A stretch of 50,370 bases of DNA from Bacteroidota bacterium (lineage in GTDB: Bacteria > Bacteroidota > Bacteroidia > Chitinophagales > Chitinophagaceae): contig JANYEA010000007.1 in assembly GCA_025363385.1 (NCBI GenBank), forward strand, positions 1 to 50,370, written 5' to 3'. The position numbers were made by a program, and so were the translations under genes. This document shows, one piece after another, positions 8,501-16,962 of this stretch. Below the pieces are notes generated by a model. It did no database searches. It was not told the origin of the DNA and saw only the letters and a program-made list of their open reading frames with translations. Within the stretch, counting starts at the first letter, position 1, and each line of letters starts with the position of its first letter.

Positions 8501-10027
8501 TTATTTATACAATTGCAATAATGTTTCTAATTGTTTTTTGTTCGGCAAGGGCTGACTACCTGCGTTTTCATCTAGCACCATCACCCAGTTTTCATTTGTA
8601 TTGTACTTATTCCATACTGGTAAATCTTTACTATTCGGGTTTCCTGTTTTAATAAAGTTTGCCCAATAATTCGACATCCTACTTGCCAGCTTATGATCTA
8701 CTGCAGTAAAAGGTCTTTCCACAAATTTTAAATTATTATAAGCAAAAGCGACTTCAGCAGTATGAAAAGCTCCATATTCTGTTTCAGCTGTATATCCAGG
8801 TAACTGTCGATTGAAATTATACATATAAACAGGCGATTTCCCAGTTTTTAGTTGTGTGGCAGACCATACATATTCTTGTATGGCAAATGCCTGATCCCTA
8901 CTTAATTCTTTCTGAGACTTTGCAGCTATAGCATCATTTGTTGCAGGATATGCCGCTAATAATTGATTGGCTTTTTCAGCATACTGTTTGTTAATCTGCG
9001 CAATATAATTTGAAGCACTTACTGGCGGACCCGCCACAATATCTTCCTGATTCCAACCCATTAATAAAGGCACATCATTTTGTTTGCCAGTTTCATAAAT
9101 TTCGCTGATCGAAGTAGGAAGAAAATAGCCGTCTTCAATAGGAGATTTTAATCCACCCAAGGCTTTAAAAATTTCTTCTGAAGATTTATTTCTTAATGCA
9201 TTGATATTTGCACAGTGTAAATCATTGGCGAACTTTATTCCAATTTTTTCTCCATCTGCTAATTTTAAGGAAGGTCTTAATGAACTTGCTAATATGCTTC
9301 CACCACTTTCTGCAATAGCTCCTCTAAACAAACCCTTTGCAAGTGGGGAAGCACATAAAAAATTTACTGCGAATGCACCAGCTGATTGCCCGCCAATCGT
9401 TACCTGATCTGGATCTCCGCCAAAGGCAGTAATATTTTCTTTTACCCATTTTAATCCAGCAATCATATCTAATAATCCATAGTTTCCAGAACTATGATAA
9501 GGGGCTTCTTTTGTTAACTCCGGATGTGCCAAAAAAGCAAATATGCCCACTCTATAATTGATACTCACAAATACCACTTCTTTTTTTGCAGTAGCTACAC
9601 CATCGTAAATAGGACAAGCAGTACCACCCGATTGAAAACCTCCTCCATAGATATACACAAATACAGGTTTTTTGGATTTGCTTTTTGAATTAGCTGTCCA
9701 CACATTTAAATACAAACAATCCTCACTGATGGGGCTACCTGGAATTAAATATTCTTTACTCCAAACCATGAATGGTTTTGGGTCGGCCTGCATTGGACTA
9801 GCACTAAAAGACGTACAGGTTTTCACATCTTTCCAAGGTGTAACTGGTTGTGGCGCCTTCCATCTTAATGCTCCAATTGGGGGGGCCGCAAAAGGAATTC
9901 CTTTAAACACTTCTATTTTATTTTCTATATATCCAGCCACTTTTCCAGACCTGGTATTTATAATAGGCCTTTGAGAAAAAACTATCATGCATAAAAAAGT
10001 AGACAATACACTGAAATACAATTTCAT
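8501..10027 (-). CDS. Secreted type B carboxylesterase
   Basis: The 508-residue product has a signal peptide ending VFSQ (residue 19) and the full type B carboxylesterase layout. This includes FKGIPFAAPPIG, the oxyanion-hole YGGGF near 127-131, the SEDCLYLNVW motif (101-110) and the nucleophile elbow GGQSAG with Ser215. The catalytic acid region reads NQED rather than the usual xDEG, leaving an acidic residue in place. The His is in FHTAE. It probably hydrolyses esters in the periplasm or outside; substrate cannot be assigned. It leads a two-gene minus-strand unit with the LLM oxidoreductase. Only 43 bp separate it from the divergent acyltransferase start, so promoters must overlap. Confidence 0.88.
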   Translation of the reverse strand: MKLYFSVLSTFLCMIVFSQRPIINTRSGKVAGYIENKIEVFKGIPFAAPPIGALRWKAPQPVTPWKDVKTCTSFSASPMQADPKPFMVWSKEYLIPGSPISEDCLYLNVWTANSKSKSKKPVFVYIYGGGFQSGGTACPIYDGVATAKKEVVFVSINYRVGIFAFLAHPELTKEAPYHSSGNYGLLDMIAGLKWVKENITAFGGDPDQVTIGGQSAGAFAVNFLCASPLAKGLFRGAIAESGGSILASSLRPSLKLADGEKIGIKFANDLHCANINALRNKSSEEIFKALGGLKSPIEDGYFLPTSISEIYETGKQNDVPLLMGWNQEDIVAGPPVSASNYIAQINKQYAEKANQLLAAYPATNDAIAAKSQKELSRDQAFAIQEYVWSATQLKTGKSPVYMYNFNRQLPGYTAETEYGAFHTAEVAFAYNNLKFVERPFTAVDHKLASRMSNYWANFIKTGNPNSKDLPVWNKYNTNENWVMVLDENAGSQPLPNKKQLETLLQLYK

Positions 10028-10070
10028 ATACTTATTTTAGTTGAAATTTACGATTAATCATCCAAACCAT

Positions 10071-11207
10071 ATGAGTCAATCTACTACTTATCTTGAATCG
10101 AAAAACCACTATCAGATCCTGGATGGACTTCGTGGTGTTGCTTCCGTATTTGTAATTGTTTTCCATGTCTTTGAAACCTTTACCGGTGGGAATCGATTCA
10201 TACAAATTTTAAATCATGGTTATTTAGCAGTTGATTTTTTCTTTTTGCTTTCAGGTTTTGTGGTGGCATATGCATATGATGATCGTTGGGGACAATTATC
10301 GCAGTGGGATTTTTATAAACGTAGGCTGGTACGCTTGCAGCCAATGGTTGTAATGGGTTCCATTATTGGTGCAGCTCTGTTTTATTTTGGTGTGAGTGAA
10401 ACTGTATTTCCAGCCATTGCACATACCTCAGTGTTAAAGATGCTTTTGGTTATGCTTATAGGTGCCACTTTAATTCCAGTGCCTTTATCGCTGGATATCA
10501 GAGGATGGACAGAAATGCATCCTTTGAATGGACCGGCATGGTCATTATTCTTTGAATACATCGCCAATATTTTATACGCATCATTTGTTCGCAAGTTTTC
10601 AAAATTGGTTTTATCCATTTTCGTAGTATTGTCTGGATGCATGATGATTGTATATTTAGTAATGGGTCCACAAGGTGATTTAATTGGTGGATGGTCTTTA
10701 ACTAAAGAGCAACTATTTGTATGATTCACTAGATTATTATATCCTTTTTTTGCAGGAGTTTTACTTTGTCGTTTCGGCAAACTTATTAAAATTAAAAATG
10801 CATTTTGGTGGAGTAGTTTATTATTAATTATTGTGCTGGCCTTTCCTAGAATTGGAGACGAGCATCATGTTTGGATGAACGGGATATACGATGCGGTAGT
10901 AGTTATTATAATCTTCCCTATCATTGTTTCAATGGGTGCTGGCGGTTCATTACAAAATAATAAAACAACCAAAATCAGCAAATTCCTAGGCGATATTTCT
11001 TATCCATTATATATTACACACTATCCACTGATCTATGTATATACCGCATGGGTGTACAACAATAAAATCCCATTAGGTGTAGAAGGTTTGGCATGGGGTG
11101 CAGTGCTAGTTATTACAAGTATTACAGTTGCCTATGCCTGCTTGAAATTATACGATGAGCCAGTACGAAAATGGTTAAAGAATAAATTTTTAGTACTAAT
11201 GAATTGA
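10071..11207 (+). pseudogene. Acyltransferase 3 family membrane protein interrupted by an in-frame TGA
   Basis: Residues after Met at 10071 include LDGLRGVASVFVIVFHVFE, the N-terminal signature of acyltransferase 3 (OatA/NodX-type) membrane acyltransferases, followed by several transmembrane helices. The reading frame hits TGA at 10722-10724 (codon 218). It then continues in the same frame with FTRLLYPFFAGVLLCR, the conserved helix of this family, through to a normal stop at 11207. No frame change is needed, so this is one gene of about 378 codons split by a single nonsense codon; GGA to TGA is the simplest explanation. A TTG start at 10041 in frame is possible but ATG at 10071 is preferred. 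It could be a true pseudogene or a base-call error. Confidence 0.8.
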
Positions 11208-11229
11208 AAGAAGTAACTAGGAATTACTT

Positions 11230-11277
11230 TAATAGTAAAAGGGCAGCCGAAATTTATTAGCTGCCCTTTTACTATTA
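11230..11277. terminator. Strong bidirectional terminator
   Basis: A perfect 18-bp inverted repeat (arms 11230-11247 and 11260-11277, loop 12 nt) with GGGCAGC/GCTGCCC at the stem top and A/T runs on both sides. It sits between the convergent acyltransferase (plus) and the CAZyme operon (minus), and can terminate both. Confidence 0.9.
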
Positions 11278-11285
11278 TATTATTT

Positions 11286-11666
11286 TTATTCTTTTTTCTC
11301 TTTTACTCTTGTTCCTTTAGCGTCGAACATGCCCATTAAACTCCCTTTTACATTATCGGCATCAACAGGTTCCAATGGCAAACTCAAATCATAACCCGCA
11401 GCTGTAAAAAATACAGTGATCGTTTTTGGAGCTTCTTCCACATTACTGATTTTAGAAATTTCAGTACCAGTGGTGTCTAAAACAACACCTGTAAACTTTC
11501 CATCTTTTTTTTCAATTACAAATACCATGGTGGCATCACCTTGTGGAGTACCGAAAATGGTTACTTTCCATTTGCCTGGAAAATATTCATCATTGGTTTG
11601 TGATTTAGCATTAAAACTTAGGCAAAGGCCTAGAACTAGGGTAAGAATAAAACTTAGTTTTTTCAT
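11286..11666 (-). CDS. Small secreted protein, function unknown
   Basis: Met at 11666 gives a 126-residue protein with a clean signal peptide (KKLSFILTLVLGLCLS, cleavage after AKSQ). The reading frame is open further upstream, but that extension (starting MNENYINK) carries no signal-like start and is probably untranslated. The mature part is about 105 residues of predicted beta strands (GKWKVTIFGTPQGDATMVF, TVFFTAAGYDLSLPLE) and a Lys/Glu-rich end. It resembles a small lipocalin-like or DUF-type secreted beta protein, but I recognise no family with certainty. It is the last gene of the CAZyme operon, 75 bp after GH43, and is followed by the terminator at 11230-11277. Confidence 0.7.
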   Translation of the reverse strand: MKKLSFILTLVLGLCLSFNAKSQTNDEYFPGKWKVTIFGTPQGDATMVFVIEKKDGKFTGVVLDTTGTEISKISNVEEAPKTITVFFTAAGYDLSLPLEPVDADNVKGSLMGMFDAKGTRVKEKKE

Positions 11667-11741
11667 TTTTTGTGGTTTTTTGTTTAGCAATATATCAAAC
11701 TTATTTATATAATTCTCATTCATCCTGTAAGAGTAAATCTA

Positions 11742-13481
11742 TTATTTCCCTCCTACAATCGTTTTCCCTTTGGTAATCCCATTTTCGTTAAATGCATCTA
11801 TAGCAAAAAAATATTGCTGCATTTTGTCGAGACTATGGATAGTTAATGAATCTGTATTCAAAATCTGATAATTTTCATATAGCTTATTTGGTGCAGTTCC
11901 ATAACGGATATTATAACCCACCACATTAGAATGCTTTTTCCAATTTATTGTTACATTTCTTTTATCAGCTGTATCTCTTGCTACTGTAAAACTAGAAATA
12001 GTCTGTGGAACCACCCCAGTTCCTTTGCCAAAAATGCGTAAACTAGAAATTGCGAATTTACCGTCTGGCACATGATAGTTTATTAGTCGGATATATTTTG
12101 CAGTAATTGGAATAGATAGTTCAATATAATCATGCGGAACATCTGTTTTGTTGGATGTTTTATCAACCAAAATTTTCCAGCTTTTCATATCGTTCGAATA
12201 TTCCAACAGGTATTGGTAATAAATAGAATCAGCTCTTCCAATTTTATTTCCTAGAATCGATGTCCCCTCCTCAGCATAATTAATTTGAATAGCATTTACT
12301 TTGCATTGGTTTAGCAGATCGACCATTACCCATTCACCTTTATTACTTGTTTCTGCACTCCAATATTTTTTTATCTCTTCTCCGGTTATATTTTCTTTAG
12401 GATGATTTGGCAATGAAGATGAAACTTCAACAGGTTTGTTATAAGAAAGTAACATCCATGAAGGTTGATAGTCTTCCGGACCTTTTATTTTCTTTTGAGG
12501 AACAACATGAGGAAAATCACCAAAGCCAGTATAGGTATAAAAATTACCTTCTTTATCAAAAAAAGCTGGGAATATTCCAAGACGTCTTTCAAACATATGT
12601 TTTACAGAAATAACCATGGTGGAAATATGCCAAAAATTCCCCCACTTATCCTGAAAAGTGCTACTATGACCTGCTCCTGTAATAAAACCCTCAGGTTTAT
12701 AAGAAAAGGGATTGTTTGCCGCTAATTTAAAAGGCCCAAGAGGAGAATTACCAATATACAAACCATCATTATAACTTTTCATCTCAGTTCCTGGCGCAGC
12801 ATATTGCAAATAATATTTGCCACCATGTTTGGTCATCCAAGCTCCTTCAATATAAGGTCTCTGATTTTTTGTATTATAGTCGCCAGTTCGTTCCCATCCA
12901 TGATTATTGTTATCACTATTTAAACAACCAACTGGTTCCCCAATTAATTTAAAAGTCTTGGCATCTAATTCTACCCCATAGATTGGCGTTTGGTTAGATG
13001 TACCATAATAAAAAAAAAGCCTTCCATCATCATCCAGAAACAAAGCAGGATCGCTCATTATTTTTGAAAAAGTCTCAACAGCCACCTGCCATCTTCCACT
13101 TGAAGGATCTGCGGTTTTAAACAAACTTTTACTATTATTCATCCAATTAGTGGCCAAAAAGTATAGGGTGTCTTTGATATTAACTACAGTAGGTGCATAG
13201 TCTTCAAAAGGCAAATCTGGTGAAGTAATCATTTTCCAATTAATCATATCAGCAGAAGACCAATAGCAACCCGATTTTGAAGCAAACAAATAATACTTTC
13301 CCTTGAATACAATCATGCTGGGATCAGCTGCTTCACGTCTAGAAGGCTTCTCCATTTGAAAACGATAACTCAGATTAATTGGATTACAAATACTTGTTTG
13401 TTTAACTTTATTTTGTGCAACTACCAAGTCACACGACAATATCAATATCAGAGATCCTAAAATATTTATTATTATTTTCAT
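11742..13481 (-). CDS. Secreted GH43-family glycosidase with F5/8C-like and Fn3-like domains
   Basis: The 579-residue product has a signal peptide (to about residue 23). A five-bladed propeller of the GH43 type covers about 45-330, with the three expected catalytic acids: Asp53 in AADPSM, Asp144 in MSDPALF and Glu212 in YIEGAWM. A discoidin-like (F5/8 type C) carbohydrate-binding domain follows (about 350-490, with GEWVMVDLLNQCKVNAIQI). A fibronectin III-like module (about 495-575) closes the protein. GH43 enzymes mostly cleave alpha-L-arabinofuranosides or beta-xylosides; which applies here is not visible. It is preceded by the interrupted SDR (18 bp) and followed by a small secreted protein. 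It is probably under the Nudix-type regulator's operators at 16075-16156. Confidence 0.88.
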   Translation of the reverse strand: MKIIINILGSLILILSCDLVVAQNKVKQTSICNPINLSYRFQMEKPSRREAADPSMIVFKGKYYLFASKSGCYWSSADMINWKMITSPDLPFEDYAPTVVNIKDTLYFLATNWMNNSKSLFKTADPSSGRWQVAVETFSKIMSDPALFLDDDGRLFFYYGTSNQTPIYGVELDAKTFKLIGEPVGCLNSDNNNHGWERTGDYNTKNQRPYIEGAWMTKHGGKYYLQYAAPGTEMKSYNDGLYIGNSPLGPFKLAANNPFSYKPEGFITGAGHSSTFQDKWGNFWHISTMVISVKHMFERRLGIFPAFFDKEGNFYTYTGFGDFPHVVPQKKIKGPEDYQPSWMLLSYNKPVEVSSSLPNHPKENITGEEIKKYWSAETSNKGEWVMVDLLNQCKVNAIQINYAEEGTSILGNKIGRADSIYYQYLLEYSNDMKSWKILVDKTSNKTDVPHDYIELSIPITAKYIRLINYHVPDGKFAISSLRIFGKGTGVVPQTISSFTVARDTADKRNVTINWKKHSNVVGYNIRYGTAPNKLYENYQILNTDSLTIHSLDKMQQYFFAIDAFNENGITKGKTIVGGK

Positions 13482-13499
13482 TGATGATGTTTAAATCTA

Positions 13500-14300
13500 T
13501 TAAGAAAGTAAAGTTTTCATTTGTTTATAAATTAATTTACCTGCAAATATTGGGTTTAAGCGTACTAAGAAATCCATCATTTTCGAATCGCTTCCTACAA
13601 AAATTCTTAGTTTATTTTTTTCAATGCCCTTTACAATTACTTCAGCTGCTTTAGAAGGCAATAATGCTTTCATTGATGATGACTCACCTCTTGCCTGACG
13701 ATTTTCGATACCAGAATTCGCCATGATGTTGGTTTGCATGGCACCTGGAAATACAATCGAAACTTTCACATTCGTCTCCATTAACTCTGCATACAATCCC
13801 TCTGTCATTAGTTTTACAGCAGCTTTTGTGGCGCAATATATAGTTTGACCGGGTACAGGCAGAAATCCTCCCATACTCGAAACGTTTACGATATGTGCTT
13901 CAGGCCTTGTAAGTAAGTGTGGAAGAAATGATTTAGTGATATTTAGTGTTCCATAGAGGTTCACATTGATAATCTTTTCTATTGTCTCAAATTGCAAATC
14001 ATTCATTTTAATAAATGGCTGAATAATACCCGCGTTATTAATGATACTATCAACATAGCCATAGATCGCAATAGCATCACTTGCAAATTTTGCCACTGCT
14101 GCTCGATCTGTTATATCCACAACGAATTAATGCAGTAATTCTTTATTAGAACCAGCTAGCTCAGTAGTTTTTTTTAAACCCGATTCATTCACATCAATTG
14201 TTATAACTTTTGCTTGTTTCGAAAGTAATAACAAGACTAATTCACGTCCCATACCACTTCCTCCTCCAGTTACAACAATCACATTATTTTTAGCTTGCAT
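13500..14300 (-). pseudogene. Short-chain dehydrogenase/reductase interrupted by an in-frame TAA
   Basis: From ATG at 14300 the frame encodes MQAKNNVIVVTGGGSGMGRE, with the Rossmann TGGGSGMG motif. It runs to TAA at 14127-14129 (codon 58), then continues in the same frame as FVVDITDRAAVAKF through the whole SDR core. The NNAG, VSSMGG and YCATK catalytic signatures are all present. Total length would be a normal 266 codons. Only translation from the GTG at 14120 is uninterrupted, and that lacks the cofactor-binding half. It is therefore one SDR gene with a nonsense codon, either a pseudogene or a sequencing error. It lies 4 bp after the GH3-GH2 gene and 18 bp before GH43, in the same operon. 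Confidence 0.82.
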
Positions 14301-14304
14301 AATT

Positions 14305-16029
14305 TTATTTTAAAATTATAGTTATAGAATTTCCCTTTAATCCATTTGCATTTGCAATAAGATTGCAACTACCTACTTTACCTGTTGGTTTAACAATGAC
14401 CAAACCTTTTCCATGAAATACTTTTTTATGGGGCCGTTGAAAACTAGAAATATCTCTTGGGTTTCCATTAGCAACTCCAACAATTTCAGCTTCTCCTTTT
14501 AGTTGATAATTAATCTCTAAATCATCAACATAAGGAACTACATTTCCCTTCTCATCCACTATTTCAACACTGATATAAGACAAGTCATTTCTGTCAGCTT
14601 TAATTATATTTCGATCGGCTATAAATCTTATTGCAACTGGGTTCTCTACCGTTTTCAAAGTATCTGAACCAGTTAATTGATTATTGGAATAACTCTTTGC
14701 AACCAAAGTTCCTGCTTTAAATGGCAAATTGAATTTTGCAGTGATATTATCTTTTACAAGGGTTTGTTCACCCACAATTTTTCCATTTAATTCTAATACA
14801 ACTTTAGAGCTTCTAGTATATACATACACTTCCATATTTTTCAATTCCATACCCATCCATGTCCAGCTTTTAATTTGGTCAGGAAAATTGTAAAAAAAGT
14901 TCTGTTCTTGCTTGCCATCTGGTACAGGTTGATGTACCAGCATTTCTACAGGGCTTCTTTTCCAAACAACATCTAAATAATAAGAGTTCACTTTCTTATT
15001 CCCGATTAAATCTAATTCTCCTGTTCCAGAAATATATATAGGCCAAGAAGGAGAAAGAAAATCATCTGAACCAAATACATTTTTTTGTCTCGGATTGGTG
15101 ATTCTACCAACGCCAAGACCAGATTTCATCTGTGAAACCGCATCTTTGCCACCATCCCAATCACTCATCACAAGACCTTTAAATCCCCATTCTTTTCTCA
15201 AGATGGTAGTTATCAGATCTTTATTTTCAGATGTATACAAACCATTGAGTAAATTATAGGAAGACATTACAGTCAAGGGATGAGATTCTTGTGAGGCAAT
15301 TCTAAAACCTTCTAAATATATTTCGCGAAGTGCACGTTCACTGATGATTGTATTTACAGAAGCACGATCTGTTTCTTGATTATTCGCTACAAAATGTTTG
15401 ATGGATGCACCAACACCCTGCGATTGAACTCCATTTACCATTGCGGCAGCCATGTTCCCTGAAAGCAAAGGATCTTCAGAATAATATTCAAAGTTTCTTC
15501 CACAAAGTGGATTGCGTTGTATGTTCATACCTGGCGCAAGCAAGATATCTACTCCATATTCCATCACTTCATTTCCAAAAGATTGACCAGTTTTATACAA
15601 AAGATCTTTATCCCAACTTGAAGCTAATAAGGTTCCAATAGGAAAGGCAGTACAAGCATATTTTTTACTTCCAAACATACTTATCATCCTCAATCCTGCC
15701 GGTCCATCATTCAAAACTATACTAGGTATGCCCAGTCTTGTTATTGCGATGGTATTCCCTGCTGCTCCAGGAATTGGGCTCACTGTATTTGCTGCCAAAG
15801 TCCCTTCTTTTGCCACCATTTGTGCAAAAGCTTTATTCTTTTTCAAAGCCGGTGGAATGTTAATTCCGCCACCCACAACCAATGAAGCCTTTTCTTCCAG
15901 CGTCATGGCTGCGATAACTTCCTTAATAGGTGCTTTTCCTAATTGAGGTAATGTTGTTTGCGCTTTTGCCAAAACCCCTAGAATCAAGCAAATTATCAAC
16001 ATTTTTATATGGGAATGAGTAGTTTTCAT
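14305..16029 (-). CDS. Chimeric GH3 N-terminal / GH2 C-terminal protein
   Basis: Starting at Met 16029 (574 residues, signal peptide ending AKAQ), the first 300 residues are the GH3 TIM-barrel domain. Motifs are [37 protein letters not shown] and the nucleophile Asp in LVMSDWDGG. About 12 residues after that the GH3 sequence stops. What follows (from about [18 protein letters not shown]) is the C-terminal part of a GH2 beta-galactosidase-like protein: a DUF4982-like module ([14 protein letters not shown]) and a Big-type domain ([16 protein letters not shown]). The same modules close the intact GH2 at 42449-44866. The GH3 second domain with the usual acid/base, and the GH2 catalytic barrel, are both missing. 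An in-frame deletion fusing two neighbouring genes is the simplest origin, and it is probably not an active glycosidase. An upstream in-frame Met at 16062 is less signal-like. Confidence 0.82.
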   Translation of the reverse strand: MKTTHSHIKMLIICLILGVLAKAQTTLPQLGKAPIKEVIAAMTLEEKASLVVGGGINIPPALKKNKAFAQMVAKEGTLAANTVSPIPGAAGNTIAITRLGIPSIVLNDGPAGLRMISMFGSKKYACTAFPIGTLLASSWDKDLLYKTGQSFGNEVMEYGVDILLAPGMNIQRNPLCGRNFEYYSEDPLLSGNMAAAMVNGVQSQGVGASIKHFVANNQETDRASVNTIISERALREIYLEGFRIASQESHPLTVMSSYNLLNGLYTSENKDLITTILRKEWGFKGLVMSDWDGGKDAVSQMKSGLGVGRITNPRQKNVFGSDDFLSPSWPIYISGTGELDLIGNKKVNSYYLDVVWKRSPVEMLVHQPVPDGKQEQNFFYNFPDQIKSWTWMGMELKNMEVYVYTRSSKVVLELNGKIVGEQTLVKDNITAKFNLPFKAGTLVAKSYSNNQLTGSDTLKTVENPVAIRFIADRNIIKADRNDLSYISVEIVDEKGNVVPYVDDLEINYQLKGEAEIVGVANGNPRDISSFQRPHKKVFHGKGLVIVKPTGKVGSCNLIANANGLKGNSITIILK

Positions 16030-16074
16030 TTTTAGATTTATTAATAAGTTATTGATTTTCATATTTTTAAATAA

Positions 16075-16097
16075 TATTCCGTTAATTTGACGGAATA
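16075..16097. promoter_or_regulatory. Operator palindrome 1 of the Nudix-type regulator
   Basis: TATTCCGT (16075-16082) and ACGGAATA (16090-16097) form a perfect 8-bp inverted repeat with a 7-nt spacer. It directly follows the candidate -7 box of the GH3-GH2 operon, so it would cover that operon's start site. The same half-sites and spacing recur at 16128-16156. Confidence 0.65.
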
Positions 16098-16127
16098 AAA
16101 ATATAATTTAGATTTAATTTTTCCAAA
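16098..16127 (-). promoter_or_regulatory. Candidate promoter of the CAZyme operon
   Basis: On the minus strand TTTG (16124-16127) is followed after 18 nt by TATATTTT (16098-16105), one mismatch from TAnnTTTG. It sits exactly between the two operator palindromes and drives toward the GH3-GH2 gene. Confidence 0.45.
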
Positions 16128-16156
16128 CATTATTCCGTTTTTTTTACGAAATAATG
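16128..16156. promoter_or_regulatory. Operator palindrome 2 of the Nudix-type regulator
   Basis: Left arm CATTATTCCGT (16128-16138) and right arm ACGAAATAATG (16146-16156) pair with one mismatch around a 7-nt spacer, the same geometry as site 1. The centres are 56 bp apart. It covers the -33 region of the regulator's own promoter, which would allow autoregulation. Confidence 0.65.
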
Positions 16157-16163
16157 TTTTTTG

Positions 16164-16171
16164 TAGCTTTG
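16164..16171 (+). promoter_or_regulatory. -7 promoter element of the Nudix-type regulator gene
   Basis: TAGCTTTG is a perfect TAnnTTTG match, only 4 nt before the ATG at 16176, implying a very short or absent leader. Operator 2 lies just upstream. Confidence 0.55.
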
Positions 16172-16175
16172 CACC

Positions 16176-16949
16176 ATGAAACAAACTGAACAACAAGAGT
16201 TTTATATGGATGCTGAGCAGTTTCTAAAAAATGTGGCAGTAGACAATGTGATATTAGGTTATCACGATAAAGAATTAAAAGTGCTTTTGCAAAAACCATT
16301 TATAGTGAATAAATGGACCATTACTGGCGGACATATCAGAAAAACAGAGTCTATTGAAGAAGCAGCCAGCCGGATTGCTCTTGAAAGAACAGGTTTAAAA
16401 GATTTATTCCTTGAACAATTCAGATCATTTGGAAGCCCAAATAGAGCGAAAGACGAAACATTTAATGCAAAAAGTATAACTGAGAAAACGGGTTTTGAGA
16501 TTCCGCCTGATCTTTGGATCTTCGACTATTTTGTAACTGTTGGATTTTATACACTTACAGAATTTTCTAAAGTTGCACCAACCAAAGGTGCATATGATGA
16601 TGACTGCCAGTGGTGGCCCATCAATGAACTACCGCCCATGTTGTTCAACCACGAAAACATGATTCAAGAAGCATTGAAAGCTTTGAGTGTTAATATTGCA
16701 CACCATCCCATTGGTTATGAATTGTTGCCAGAAAAATTCACTTTGCCTCAAATTCATGCTTTGTATGAATCCATCCTAGGTAAGTCATTAGACGACCGAA
16801 ACTTTTCGAGAAAATTATTAGTAAATGGTATTTTAATCAAACTAAAAGAGACCAAAAAAATTGGTGCACACCGATCTCCTTTCCTTTATACGTTTGATAA
16901 AGAAAAATATGATCTTGGTTTACAAAATGGAGATGTATTGGTATTTTAA
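16176..16949 (+). CDS. Nudix-related transcriptional regulator (NrtR/AraR-like)
   Basis: This 257-residue protein has an N-terminal Nudix fold. The Nudix box (52-74, GHIRKTESIEEAASRIALER) keeps the spacing but replaces two of the catalytic glutamates with Ile and Arg, so it is probably not a hydrolase. The C-terminal winged helix (about 195-257) carries FTLPQIHALYESILGKSL and DDRNFSRKLL, characteristic of NrtR-type repressors. Known relatives control NAD or pentose use, including the AraR arabinose regulator in Bacteroides. Two matched palindromes lie between it and the divergent GH3-GH2/GH43 operon, so I infer it regulates that operon and itself, responding to a sugar or nucleotide ligand. 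Which ligand is unknown. Confidence 0.87.
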   Translation: MKQTEQQEFYMDAEQFLKNVAVDNVILGYHDKELKVLLQKPFIVNKWTITGGHIRKTESIEEAASRIALERTGLKDLFLEQFRSFGSPNRAKDETFNAKSITEKTGFEIPPDLWIFDYFVTVGFYTLTEFSKVAPTKGAYDDDCQWWPINELPPMLFNHENMIQEALKALSVNIAHHPIGYELLPEKFTLPQIHALYESILGKSLDDRNFSRKLLVNGILIKLKETKKIGAHRSPFLYTFDKEKYDLGLQNGDVLVF

Positions 16950-16962
16950 TTGTTTACATTAG

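Noticed and set aside
10041..10070. TTG start for the acyltransferase
   Set aside because: The 10 extra residues have no family support; ATG at 10071 gives the usual N terminus.
11416..11712. 98-codon plus-strand frame opposite the small secreted protein
   Set aside because: The minus-strand frame has a signal peptide and operon context; the plus-strand frame has neither.
10722..14129. Reassigned stop codons to explain in-frame TGA and TAA
   Set aside because: Both TGA and TAA end many intact genes in the window normally, and two different stop codons are involved.
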